A DNA stretch of 64,000 nucleotides from NCBI GenBank assembly GCA_943331295.2, contig CALQLA020000016.1:1-64000 (forward strand), read 5' to 3'. The number at the start of each line of letters is the position of its first letter. The stretch's first letter is position 1. The notes under the pieces are model-generated. The model made no database searches and was not told the origin of the DNA. It was given only the letters and a program-made list of their open reading frames with translations. The translations under genes and the position numbers were made by a program. This document shows, in pieces, positions 8,969-19,553 of this stretch. This DNA comes from Bordetella parapertussis (GTDB taxonomy: Bacteria > Pseudomonadota > Gammaproteobacteria > Burkholderiales > Casimicrobiaceae).

Positions 8969-9577
8969 CTAGCGCGGCAGCTGCGCCATGAACGTGCGCA
9001 GGCCGCCCAGCAGCATCTCGACCGCCAGCGCGGTCAGCACCAGCCCCATCAGCCGCTCGAACGCCAGCACCACGCGCTCGCCCAGCAACTGCTGCAGCCG
9101 GTGCGCGCCGACCAGCACGACTGCGGTGACGACCATCGCCGCCGTCAGCGCGAGCGCCCAGGTGCCGATGCGTCCCGGGTCGCGGGTCGCCATCAGCATC
9201 ACCGTCGCCAGCGCCGACGGGCCGGCGATCGACGGGATCGCAAGCGGCACGAGGAAAGGCTCCGCGCCCGGCGGATCGCCGAAGATGCCTTCGGGCCGCG
9301 GAAAGACCATCCGCAGCGCGATCATGAACAGGATGACGCCGCCCGCGATCTCCAGCGACGTCGCCGACAGGTGCAGCCAGCGCAGGAACGTCTGCCCGCC
9401 GACCATGAACGCGAGCAGGATCACGTAGGCGGCGACGCACTCGCGCAGCACCACCCGCGCACGTCGTTCCGGTGCGACGTTCTTCATCGCCGAGACAACC
9501 AGCGGCACGTTGCCGAACGGGTCGATCACGAGGATCAGCAGGATCGCGGCCGAAAAGATGTCGTTGCCGGGCAGCAT
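8969..9577 (-). CDS. MarC family integral membrane protein
   Basis: A 202-residue hydrophobic protein with about six predicted membrane segments and the UPF0056/MarC signature near the N-terminus (ILLILVIDPFGNVPLVVSAM) and centre (LAIPSIAGPSALATVMLM). Members were once linked to multiple antibiotic resistance, but a transport role has not been established for most. It is the last gene of the leftward cluster, 28 bp after the LrgB gene. The start ATG 9577 gives a full-length protein. Confidence 0.9.
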   Translation of the reverse strand: MLPGNDIFSAAILLILVIDPFGNVPLVVSAMKNVAPERRARVVLRECVAAYVILLAFMVGGQTFLRWLHLSATSLEIAGGVILFMIALRMVFPRPEGIFGDPPGAEPFLVPLAIPSIAGPSALATVMLMATRDPGRIGTWALALTAAMVVTAVVLVGAHRLQQLLGERVVLAFERLMGLVLTALAVEMLLGGLRTFMAQLPR

Positions 9578-9605
9578 GCGGGGTCCCTGGGGAAGGCGCG
9601 GCGGG

Positions 9606-10343
9606 CTATCCGCCCAGCCATTGTCGCGCGAAGTGGAACAGCACCGGGAAGATCAGCGCCGCCAGCGCGCCGTGCAGGCCGAACGCCAGCCCCGCGAACG
9701 CGCCGGCCTCGGGGTTGACCTGGAACGCGCGCGCGGTGCCGATGCCGTGGGCGCCCACGCCCAGTGCGAAGCCGCGCACGCGCCAGTCGCGGATCTTCAG
9801 CGCGTCGAGCACGTACTTGCCGAGCGACGCCCCGATCACGCCGGTGCACACGGCGAACACCGCCGCCAGCGCCGGCAGCCCGCCGATCTTCTGCGCGATG
9901 CCCATCGCGATCGGCGCGGTGACGGATTTCGCCGCCAGCGACAGCAGCGACAATGGCGACGCGCCCAGCGCCCACGCCAGCCCGACGGCGGAGGCCAGCG
10001 CCACCAGCGAACCCACGACCAGCGCACCCGCGATCGGCAGCGCCAGCCGCTTCACGCTCTCCCATTCGCGCGCGAGCGGCACGGCGAGCGCCACCACCGC
10101 GGGGCCGAGCAGGAAGTGCACGAACTGCGCACCTTCGAAGTACGTGCGGTACGGCGTCCTTGTCAGCAGCAGCGCCACGACGATCATCGTGACCGCCAGC
10201 AGCACCGGGTTGAACAGCGGCCGGTAGCCGGAGCGGGCGTAGATCCAGTAGCCGGCCTGGTAGCCGACGAGCGTCATCGTCAGCGCCAGCAGCGGCGACG
10301 TGGCGAGGTAGACCCACAATTCGGCGAACGGCTCGATCGTCAC
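9606..10343 (-). CDS. LrgB/CidB family membrane protein
   Basis: A 245-residue protein with repeated hydrophobic segments and the LrgB motif region SVTAPIAMGIAQKIGG and GVGAHGIGTARAF. LrgB-type proteins act with LrgA/CidA partners in holin-like control of murein hydrolase release or in export of small acids. The GTG start at 10343 overlaps the stop of the upstream LrgA-like gene by four bases (GTGA), which fixes this start and suggests translational coupling. Some family members transport glycolate or pyruvate; nothing here decides between these roles. Confidence 0.9.
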   Translation of the reverse strand: MTIEPFAELWVYLATSPLLALTMTLVGYQAGYWIYARSGYRPLFNPVLLAVTMIVVALLLTRTPYRTYFEGAQFVHFLLGPAVVALAVPLAREWESVKRLALPIAGALVVGSLVALASAVGLAWALGASPLSLLSLAAKSVTAPIAMGIAQKIGGLPALAAVFAVCTGVIGASLGKYVLDALKIRDWRVRGFALGVGAHGIGTARAFQVNPEAGAFAGLAFGLHGALAALIFPVLFHFARQWLGG

Positions 10344-10726
10344 GGCACGTTTCCCGGCGCCGCGCCGTCCGCATCCGGCGCGCCGCGCGCGCGCCGGCGC
10401 ACCAGCGCCTGCATCACGAGCGCGGTGATGCCGATCGTCAGCACTGTGCTGCCGACGAGCGCCACGAGCAGCGCGAGCCACTCGTCGCCGATGCGGCCGA
10501 AGTGCAGCATCACGCCCACACCCGCCGGCACGAACAGGAGCGACATGTGCTGCAGCAGGCCGTTGGCCGCGGTGCCCAAGGCGTCGGGCACCGCGGCCCT
10601 CGCCCGCAGCGTGACGAACAGCAGCAGCATGCCCGCCACCGGTCCGGGCACGGGCAGGTCGAGTGCCCGCACCAGCGCCTCGCCGAGGCACTGGAACACG
10701 AGCAGCCAGGTGAGGCCAGCGAGCAT
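10340..10726 (-). CDS. CidA/LrgA family holin-like protein
   Basis: A 128-residue membrane protein with four predicted spans. The conserved LrgA motifs are visible: LDLPVPGPVAGMLLLFVTL and HMSLLFVPAGVGVM. It is the partner of the overlapping LrgB gene. The start at 10726 lies one base from the stop of the upstream methyltransferase, so the gene is within a packed transcript. The C-terminus is short and basic (RRRARGAPD), then acidic. Confidence 0.9.
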   Translation of the reverse strand: MLAGLTWLLVFQCLGEALVRALDLPVPGPVAGMLLLFVTLRARAAVPDALGTAANGLLQHMSLLFVPAGVGVMLHFGRIGDEWLALLVALVGSTVLTIGITALVMQALVRRRARGAPDADGAAPGNVP

Positions 10727-10727
10727 C

Positions 10728-11750
10728 TCAGGCGCGTGCCGCGAAGCGGAACGCGTGGTGGATGCGGCGGTCGCGGAAGTCCGGCGGCCGCGTCGCGGCG
10801 CCGATGTCGGTGCATCCGGCGTCAGCGGCGAGCGCCGGGTCGAGCACGAAGGTCCGCAGGTTGGTCGAGAAGTACAGCTCGCCGCGAGGCGAGAGCAGCG
10901 CGCGCGCCGCGTCGACCAGCGCGGCGTGGTCGCGCTGGATGTCGAGCGCGCCGGTCATCGCCTTCGAGTTCGAGAACGCGGGCGGGTCGAGCACGATCAG
11001 GCCGTAGCGCCGGCTCTCCGCGCGGGCGAGGCCAAGCCATTCGAGCACGTCGGCACGGATCAGCGCGTGGCGCTGCGGGTCCATCGCGTTGGCGGCGAAG
11101 TTGCGCGCCGCCCAGTCGAGGTAGGTGTTCGACAGGTCGACGGTGTCGGTCGACGTCGCGCCGCCCGCCGCCGCGTAGACGGTGAAGCTGCCGGTGTAGG
11201 CGAACAGGTTCAGCATGCGCCGGCCCGCGGCGCGCTCGCGGACCATCGCGCGCAGTGCGCGGTGGTCGAGGAAGAGCCCGGTGTCGAGGTAGGCCTCGAG
11301 GTTGACGATGAAGCGCAGCCCGGACTCGAAGACGACGAAGGGCGTGCCCACCACGCCGGTCTTGGTGTGCTGCTCGCGACCGTGCCGCTTCTTGCGTTCC
11401 TTGAGCGCGATCGCCGACGGCGGCAAGGCGAGCGCCGACGCCGTCGCGGCACGGACCGCCGCGAGCCACGCCGCGTGCTCGGCCTCGGTCTGCTCCCAGC
11501 CGGTGTCGATTTCCTGCATGTGCACGCGCAGGCCGCGCACCGCGTCCTCGGCGACGTAGCAGTCGATCGCCAGCGGGAACTCGGGGATGTCGCGGTCGTA
11601 GACGCGATACGCGCCGAGGCCCTGCCGCCGCGCCCAGCGGCCCCAGTGCCGCGCGTTCTTCGCGATGCGGTTGGCGAGCGCCGCGATCGCGTCGGGGCGC
11701 ACGTCCGGGCGCGTGGCGGCGGCCGGCAGGGGCATGCCGTCAGTCGCCAC
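10728..11750 (-). CDS. Class I SAM-dependent methyltransferase, RlmK-like
   Basis: A 340-residue protein that resembles the C-terminal half of the fused rRNA methyltransferase RlmKL. The family hallmark NRIAKNARHWGRWARRQG followed by YRVYDRDIPEFPLAIDCY is present. SAM-binding motif I is LNLFAYTGSFTVYAAAGGA and motif IV is VLDPPAFSNSK. In E. coli that half makes m7G2069 in 23S rRNA. Here it is a stand-alone protein; the RlmL half is not seen in this window. The GTG start at 11750 overlaps the end of ggt by 11 bases; an ATG at 11735 would avoid the overlap. The target RNA is inferred from family only. Confidence 0.85.
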   Translation of the reverse strand: MATDGMPLPAAATRPDVRPDAIAALANRIAKNARHWGRWARRQGLGAYRVYDRDIPEFPLAIDCYVAEDAVRGLRVHMQEIDTGWEQTEAEHAAWLAAVRAATASALALPPSAIALKERKKRHGREQHTKTGVVGTPFVVFESGLRFIVNLEAYLDTGLFLDHRALRAMVRERAAGRRMLNLFAYTGSFTVYAAAGGATSTDTVDLSNTYLDWAARNFAANAMDPQRHALIRADVLEWLGLARAESRRYGLIVLDPPAFSNSKAMTGALDIQRDHAALVDAARALLSPRGELYFSTNLRTFVLDPALAADAGCTDIGAATRPPDFRDRRIHHAFRFAARA

Positions 11751-13500
11751 GGACGACCCCGTCGCGGCGAGGATCGGCGCCGCCGATCCATCCCGCCTTC
11801 GTGCGCACGATGGTCTGTGCGCCGCCGATGCTGCCCGTCAGCATCATCTCGTGCCCGAGCGCCGCGAGGCGCGGGGCCAGCGCCGCGGCCGCCGTGCCGC
11901 GCTCCAGCTCGGTGGGCCCGTTGCGGCTGCCGAAGTTGGGCAGCGCCACGGCCGCCTGCGGATCGAGGCCCCAGTCGATGACGGCGATCAGCATCTTCGC
12001 GACCTGGTTGATGATCGTCGGCCCGGACGTCGAGCCGGTCACCATGAACACGCGGCCGCCGGCGTCGTAGGCGATCGTCGGCGCCATCGACGAGCGCGGC
12101 CGCTTGCCGCCCTCGACGCGATTGGCGACCGGCTTGCCCTCCTCGACCGGCGCGAACGAGAAGTCCGTCAGCTGGTTATTGAGCAGGAAGCCGCCAGCCG
12201 TCATCAGCCGGCTGCCGAACACGTTCTCGATGGTGGTCGTGAACGCGACCGCGCTGCCGTCGGCGTCGACGATCGAGACGTGCGAGGTCGACGGGAACTC
12301 GACCGCCGCCTGGGCGCCCCACGCCGCCTTCATCGCACCGGCGCGTTCGGGCGGCACGCCGGGCAGGGCGACGCCGAGGCTGCGGTCGGTGCGGATCTCC
12401 CGCGAGCGGCGCGCGAGGTAGTCGTGGTCGAGCAGTCCCGCGGGCGGCGACCGGAAGTCGGGATCGGCCAGGTACAGGTTGCGATCGGCGAACGCGAGGC
12501 GCCCGGCCTCGCTGAAGAAGTGCACGCTCCACATCGACACCGGCCCCATCGCCGCGATGTCGTAGGGCTCGAGCAGCGCCAGCATCTGCAGCACCGTGAT
12601 CCCGCCCGACGACGGCGGCGCCGCGCTGCAGATCCGGTAGCCGCGGTAGGCGCCGCACACCGGGTCGCGCAGCTTCGCGCGATAGCCGTCGACGTCGGCC
12701 AGCGTGAGGTCGCCCGGATTACGCGCGCTGGCGTTGGCGGTGTCGACGATGTCGCGCGCGATCGCGCCGGTGTAGAAGGCCCGCGGTCCGTCGCGCGCGA
12801 GCGTGCGCAGGGTCGCCGCGAACGCGGGATTGACGAGCGTCGCGCCGGCGGCGGGCGGGCGCCCGTCGGCATCGAAGAAATAGGCGCGCGCCCGCGGGTT
12901 CATCCGGTCGCGCTCGCCCGCCAGCGCGGCGGCGAGGCGCGCCGACACCGGGAAGCCGTCTTCAGCCAGCGCGATCGCCGGGGCGAACAGCGTGGACCAC
13001 GGCAGGCGGCCGTGGCGCCGGTGCGCCTCGCCCAGCATCGCCACGACACCCGGAACGCCCACCGAGCGGCCGCCGACGACCGCGTCGAAGAAATCGACGG
13101 GCTTGCCAGTGGCGTCGAGAAAACGGTCCGGACGGGCGGCGGCCGGTGCCGTCTCGCGCCCGTCGTACGACGAGAGCCTGTGCTGCCGGCCGTCGTGGAC
13201 CAGCATGAACGCGCCGCCGCCGATGCCCGACGACTGCGGCTCGACGAGGTTCAGCACGAGCTGGACGGCGATCGCCGCGTCGACCGCCGTGCCGCCCTGG
13301 CGCAGGATCCGGTAGCCGGCATCGACCGCCAGCGGATGCGCGGCGGCGACCATGAAACGCCGGGCGGTGACCGGCGCGCGCGGCGCCGCGAGTTGCTGCT
13401 GCGACCGCGGCTGCGGCGCGCCGTCCTGCGCCGCGGCGCAGGCCCACGCGAGGCAGGCCAGCAGCGCGAGTAACGCGCGACCGACGGCGGCTGTCGTCAC
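11740..13500 (-). CDS. ggt: Gamma-glutamyltransferase
   Basis: A periplasmic autoprocessing Ntn-hydrolase that cleaves the gamma-glutamyl bond of glutathione and related peptides. 586 aa, close to the usual 560-590. The N-terminus has a signal peptide (hydrophobic ALLALLACLAWACAAAQDG). The cleavage site and catalytic threonine lie in FPSTSHVSIVDADGSA, and the large subunit has VDAAIAVQLVLNLVEPQSSG with the GGGAFMLVHD motif after it. The GTG start at 13500 overlaps the stop of hmgA (GTGA). The product may recycle glutathione amino acids; the link to the tyrosine-degradation gene upstream is only positional. Confidence 0.94.
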   Translation of the reverse strand: MTTAAVGRALLALLACLAWACAAAQDGAPQPRSQQQLAAPRAPVTARRFMVAAAHPLAVDAGYRILRQGGTAVDAAIAVQLVLNLVEPQSSGIGGGAFMLVHDGRQHRLSSYDGRETAPAAARPDRFLDATGKPVDFFDAVVGGRSVGVPGVVAMLGEAHRRHGRLPWSTLFAPAIALAEDGFPVSARLAAALAGERDRMNPRARAYFFDADGRPPAAGATLVNPAFAATLRTLARDGPRAFYTGAIARDIVDTANASARNPGDLTLADVDGYRAKLRDPVCGAYRGYRICSAAPPSSGGITVLQMLALLEPYDIAAMGPVSMWSVHFFSEAGRLAFADRNLYLADPDFRSPPAGLLDHDYLARRSREIRTDRSLGVALPGVPPERAGAMKAAWGAQAAVEFPSTSHVSIVDADGSAVAFTTTIENVFGSRLMTAGGFLLNNQLTDFSFAPVEEGKPVANRVEGGKRPRSSMAPTIAYDAGGRVFMVTGSTSGPTIINQVAKMLIAVIDWGLDPQAAVALPNFGSRNGPTELERGTAAAALAPRLAALGHEMMLTGSIGGAQTIVRTKAGWIGGADPRRDGVVRGD

Positions 13501-14828
13501 CGCGGCTGCCGAGCCGGCGCGAACCGGTCGGCCAGCCCCTGCCAGGACTGCGCATACGCCGCGTCGAGCTTGCCGCAGGTCATCGCGTACGCGCTGGGCA
13601 CGAAGCGCCAGCGGCTCTCGAACATGAAGGCGAGCGTGCCGGCGAGCTTGTGCGGCGCCAGCGCGACGGTGCTGGCGCGCGTGAAGGCCTCCTCGTCGGG
13701 GCCGTGCGGGACCATCAGGTTGTGCAGCGACGCGCCGCCCGGCTTGAATCCCGTGGGCTTGGCGTCGTACTGTCCGTGCACGAGCCCCATGAACTCGCTC
13801 ATCAGGTTGCGGTGGTACCACGGCGGGCGGAACGTACCCTCGGCCACCATCCAGCGCGGCGGGAACAGCACGAAGTCGCAGTTCGCGGTGCCGGGCGTGT
13901 CCGACGGCGACGTCACCATCGTGAAGATCGACGGGTCCGGGTGGTCGTAGCTGATCGAGCCCAGCGTCATGAAGTGCGCGGTGTCGTACTTCCACGGCGC
14001 GAGGTTGCCGTGCCACGCGACGACGTTGAACGGCGACGCCGGCTGCGTGGCCGACCAGAAGCGGCCGCCGTATTTCTTGACCAGCTCGTACTCGCCGCCG
14101 CCGTCCTCGAACGCCGCCACCGGCACGAGGAAGTCGCGGGCGTTGGCGAGCCCGTTGGCGCCAATCGGCCCCAGTTCCGGCAGCCGGAACATCGCGCCGT
14201 AGTTCTCGCAGACATAGCCGCGCGACGGTCCGTCGGGCAGCTCGACCTTGAACGCGAGCCCGCGCGGCACGAGCAGCACCTCGCCGGGCGCCGCGTCCAG
14301 GATGCCCAGTTCGGTGACGACGACGATGCGGCCCTGCTGCGGCACGATCAGCAATTCGCCGTCGGCGTCGACGCAGGCGCGGCGGGTCATCGAGCGGTTG
14401 GCGAGGTAGACGTGCGCGGCGATGCCGGCCTGCGCGTCGGCGTTGCCGCAGCAGGCGATCGTGCGCATGCCGTCGACGAAATCGGTCGCGGCGTCAGGAA
14501 TGGGGAACGGGCTCCAGCGCAGCGGCTCGGGTGCCGGCGCCGCGTCGGCGGATGGTGCCGTGAGCCACGACGGCTGCGCGTACGGCCGGTACGCGCCGAC
14601 CACGACCGACGGCTGGCGCCGGTACATCCACGCGCGCCGGTTCGCCGCGCGGGGCACGGTGAACGCGGTGCCGGAGAGCTGCTCCGCGTAGAGGTCGTGC
14701 GGCGCGCGCTGCGGGCTGTTCCGGTGCAGGGGCAGGCTGCCGGGAGCCGCCTCGGTCGCGAACTCGTTGCCGAACCCGCTCATGTACTGCAGCGCGCCGG
14801 CGCTGCCTGCTGCTGTCGCGTGGGTCAT
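13497..14828 (-). CDS. hmgA: Homogentisate 1,2-dioxygenase
   Basis: Fe(II) enzyme that opens the ring of homogentisate to maleylacetoacetate in tyrosine and phenylalanine breakdown. 443 aa, the usual length. The start MSGFGNEFATEAAPGSLP region, the motif PPRWMVAEGTFRPPWYHRN and the metal-ligand region HNLMVPHGPDEEAF are all intact. ATG 14828 was chosen because it gives the family's N-terminal length (about 15 residues before YMSGFGNEF). The maleylacetoacetate isomerase and fumarylacetoacetase genes that often follow are not here; ggt overlaps its end instead. It leads the packed leftward cluster. Confidence 0.97.
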   Translation of the reverse strand: MTHATAAGSAGALQYMSGFGNEFATEAAPGSLPLHRNSPQRAPHDLYAEQLSGTAFTVPRAANRRAWMYRRQPSVVVGAYRPYAQPSWLTAPSADAAPAPEPLRWSPFPIPDAATDFVDGMRTIACCGNADAQAGIAAHVYLANRSMTRRACVDADGELLIVPQQGRIVVVTELGILDAAPGEVLLVPRGLAFKVELPDGPSRGYVCENYGAMFRLPELGPIGANGLANARDFLVPVAAFEDGGGEYELVKKYGGRFWSATQPASPFNVVAWHGNLAPWKYDTAHFMTLGSISYDHPDPSIFTMVTSPSDTPGTANCDFVLFPPRWMVAEGTFRPPWYHRNLMSEFMGLVHGQYDAKPTGFKPGGASLHNLMVPHGPDEEAFTRASTVALAPHKLAGTLAFMFESRWRFVPSAYAMTCGKLDAAYAQSWQGLADRFAPARQPR

Positions 14829-14910
14829 GGTGGTCGTCGTCCCCGTGTCGGACTGTCGTCGGATGGAAACGATTGTAGCGCCTGCGCGCGCTCCGCGCGG
14901 GGCGCGACCA

Positions 14911-15687
14911 TCAGCCGGCGCGGATACCCGCCATCGCTCGGCTGAAGCCCCCGTGCAGCATCTCGGCATCGCTGAGATAGACGAGAAGCAGTGCGCCCGC
15001 TTCCTTCCACCGCGCCGCCTCCTCGGGCGTCGAGACCAGCATCGAGCAGGTCTTGCCGTGCTTCCGCGCGGCGGCGAGGACGAGGTCCCGCTTCTCGTCG
15101 AGCGCGCGCGCCTGGTCGGGCGTGCCGAACACCCCGAGGTCCTGCGCGAGGTCCGCCGGGCCCAACGTCAGCGCGTCGATGCCGTCCATCGCGGCGATCT
15201 CTTCGAGATGCGCGAACGCGGCGCCGGTCTCGAACATCACGGTGACGAACACCTGCCGGTTGGCGAAAGCGCGACGCTCGGCGACCGTGCCGGCGGTCTC
15301 GAAATCGGTCGCCGGGCCGAGTCCGCCGTTGCCGCGCAGACCAAGCGGCGCGTAGCGCGACGCCGCGACGATCTCGCGCGCGTGATCGGCATCCTCGACC
15401 TGCGGGCAGTGGATGTTCCAGACGCCGGCATCGAGGAGCCGCGTGATCCACTCCCGATTCGCCTTCGGCGGGCGCACGGCGATCGGGAAGTCGATCGCGC
15501 GGGCGACGAGCGCCATGTCGGCGATCGTCTCCATCGACGGCGACGAGTGCTCCATGTCGACGCGCGCGAAGTCGAGCCCGGCCGCCTTCAGCAACGGCAG
15601 GATCGCCGGGTTGCGGACCAGGTTGACCCAGGTGCCGAGCTGCAGCTCGCCGCGTTCCAGCCCGGCCCGCATCGGATTCGGTCGCAT
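14911..15687 (-). CDS. HpcH/HpaI family aldolase (2-dehydro-3-deoxyaldarate-type)
   Basis: A 258-residue class II pyruvate aldolase of the HpcH/HpaI (citrate lyase beta-like) family. Conserved parts seen: the start GLERGELQLGTWVNL, DFARVDMEHSSPSMETI with the metal/acid pair region, VRPPKANREWITRLLDAG, and FETGAAFAHLEEIAAMDGIDALTLGPADLA. The real substrate cannot be read from sequence; hydroxyacid or keto-sugar-acid cleavage is typical. The start ATG 15687 has a good ribosome site (AAGGAG). It is divergent from a Bug-type binding protein gene, an arrangement common for catabolic units. Confidence 0.88.
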   Translation of the reverse strand: MRPNPMRAGLERGELQLGTWVNLVRNPAILPLLKAAGLDFARVDMEHSSPSMETIADMALVARAIDFPIAVRPPKANREWITRLLDAGVWNIHCPQVEDADHAREIVAASRYAPLGLRGNGGLGPATDFETAGTVAERRAFANRQVFVTVMFETGAAFAHLEEIAAMDGIDALTLGPADLAQDLGVFGTPDQARALDEKRDLVLAAARKHGKTCSMLVSTPEEAARWKEAGALLLVYLSDAEMLHGGFSRAMAGIRAG

Positions 15688-15703
15688 CTGCCCCACTCCT
15701 TTG

Positions 15704-15719
15704 TTGATTGTCGTATCAA
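15704..15719. promoter_or_regulatory. Candidate operator between divergent aldolase and Bug genes
   Basis: Inverted repeat TTGAT-TGTCGT-ATCAA in the 140-bp divergent spacer, 17 bp from the aldolase start. Its form suits a dimeric regulator, but no regulator gene is adjacent. It could be chance. Confidence 0.3.
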
Positions 15720-15827
15720 TAACCCCGCGTGCCCCGGGGAGCGGGTTTAGTATACGCAGTTCGAGCACGCGGCAAGCCGTGCGCGGGCAATCCGCGCGGC
15801 ACGCGCCGAAACCCAAGGAGGAATCCC

Positions 15828-16850
15828 ATGCCCATCACCCGACATCCGCGGCACCCCTCGTCGCACCGCCCGTTCCGGTCCGCGCTGGCCGCCACCGCGG
15901 CCGTCGTGCTCGCGCTCTTCGGCGCCGCTCCCGGCAGCGCCGACGCGCAGGCACCGTGGCCGTCCCGGCCGGTGCGCGTCATCGTGCCGTTCGGGCCCGG
16001 CGGCGCGTCGGACATCCTCGCGCGCCTGCTCGCGAAGGAGCTGACGGAGCGCCTCAAGCAGCCCTTCGTCGTCGAGAACAAGCCCGGCGCGGGCGGCACC
16101 ATCGGCGCCGACCTCGTGGCGAAGTCCGCGCCCGACGGGTACACGCTGCTGCTCGCCGATGCATCGGTGGTGATGACGTTCCCGTCGCTCTACCCCGCCC
16201 TGCCGTACGCCGCCAAGGACCTCGCGCCGGTGGCCAACATCGCGACGTTCGGCCTGATCCTGATCGCGCCGGCGAAATCGAAGTTCAACACGCTGGCCGA
16301 GGTCGTCGCCGCAGACAAGGCGTCGCCCGGCAAGCTCAACATGGCCTCGCCCGGCAGCGGCTCGTCGAACCACCTGACGCTGGAGAAATTCAACGCGATG
16401 GCCGGCACGAAGCTGGTCCACATCCCGTACAAGGGCACCGGCCCCGCGATGAACGACGTCGTCGGCGGCCAGGTCGACCTGACGCTCGCCAGCGGCGCCG
16501 CGTCGAAGCCGCTGATCGACGGCGGCAAGGTGAAGGCGCTCGCCGTGACGTCGGCGAAGCGCAACCCGCTGCTGCCGCAGGTGCCGACGGTGGCCGAATC
16601 CGGCTACCCCGGCTTCGAGTCCATCGCCGGCCAGGGCCTGTTCGCACCCGCCGGGACGCCGCGCGAGATCGTCACGAAACTCAATGCCGAGGTCAACGCG
16701 ATCATCCGGATGCCGGAGATGCAGGAGCGCTGGACCCAGATGGGCATCGACCGGATGGAGGGCTCGCCCGAGCAGTTCGCGGCGTGGCTCGCGCACGAGT
16801 CGGAGCAGTGGGCCACCCTGATCCGCACCGTCGGGATCAAGCCCGACTGA
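15828..16850 (+). CDS. Bug-type tripartite tricarboxylate transporter substrate-binding protein
   Basis: A periplasmic solute receptor of the Bug/TctC family (340 aa). The signal peptide spans about residues 1-38 (basic start, hydrophobic ALAATAAVVLALFG, cleavage near ADAQA). The family signature WPSRPVRVIVPFGPGGASDI follows, with ENKPGAGGTIGADLVAKSAPDGYT and HIPYKGTGPAMNDVVGG. A strong ribosome site (AAGGAGG, 15814-15820) sets the ATG. No TctA/TctB membrane genes are nearby, so it may serve a distant permease. A carboxylic acid ligand is likely but unproven. A strong bidirectional terminator follows. Confidence 0.92.
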   Translation: MPITRHPRHPSSHRPFRSALAATAAVVLALFGAAPGSADAQAPWPSRPVRVIVPFGPGGASDILARLLAKELTERLKQPFVVENKPGAGGTIGADLVAKSAPDGYTLLLADASVVMTFPSLYPALPYAAKDLAPVANIATFGLILIAPAKSKFNTLAEVVAADKASPGKLNMASPGSGSSNHLTLEKFNAMAGTKLVHIPYKGTGPAMNDVVGGQVDLTLASGAASKPLIDGGKVKALAVTSAKRNPLLPQVPTVAESGYPGFESIAGQGLFAPAGTPREIVTKLNAEVNAIIRMPEMQERWTQMGIDRMEGSPEQFAAWLAHESEQWATLIRTVGIKPD

Positions 16851-16916
16851 GGCGACCCCCGGCCGTCGCCGCGGCCGCCGACCGGCCCCGCGGCCGCCGA
16901 CACCGGGGCGCGCAGC

Positions 16917-16946
16917 AAAAAGGCCAACCCGCGGGTTGGCCTTTTT
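16917..16946. terminator. Bidirectional rho-independent terminator
   Basis: Perfect stem AAAAAGGCCAACCCG / CGGGTTGGCCTTTTT between the convergent Bug gene and the pyrophosphatase gene, with T runs in both directions. Confidence 0.9.
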
Positions 16947-16980
16947 GCTTGCCGCGGCGTCGATCGCCGCGAATGCGGCG

Positions 16981-19269
<2,289 letters not shown>

Positions 19270-19470
19270 TGCTTTTCTCCCGAAAACTGACAGTGGCAAG
19301 ATGCCGCGTGGCAACGACGGCTTGGACCTGTTACCGGCCCTCTGGCGCAGCGAACCGCTCGGGGTCCGTCCGCGCCCTTTCTCCTTTTCCCGGCCTGCGC
19401 AGCCGGCCTCGAGGCCGGGCGCTATCCGGAAAACTCGCTATTGTGCCAGTTTGCGGTGCCAGAAGTCGAG

Positions 19471-19509
19471 GCGCCGGCGGGGCGATCGCCCGCGCGGCCC
19501 CGCCGGCGC
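19471..19509 (-). other. Perfect 13-bp inverted repeat after the phosphofructokinase gene
   Basis: GCGCCGGCGGGGC (19471-19483) pairs perfectly with GCCCCGCCGGCGC (19497-19509). It sits 45 bp past the pfp stop, with no T run. It could be a transcript-stabilising hairpin or a weak terminator between pfp and hppA. Confidence 0.5.
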
Positions 19510-19553
19510 GGCCGCAGCATGCCCGCGCGAAGCCTCCCGCCCGGGGCGGGCGG

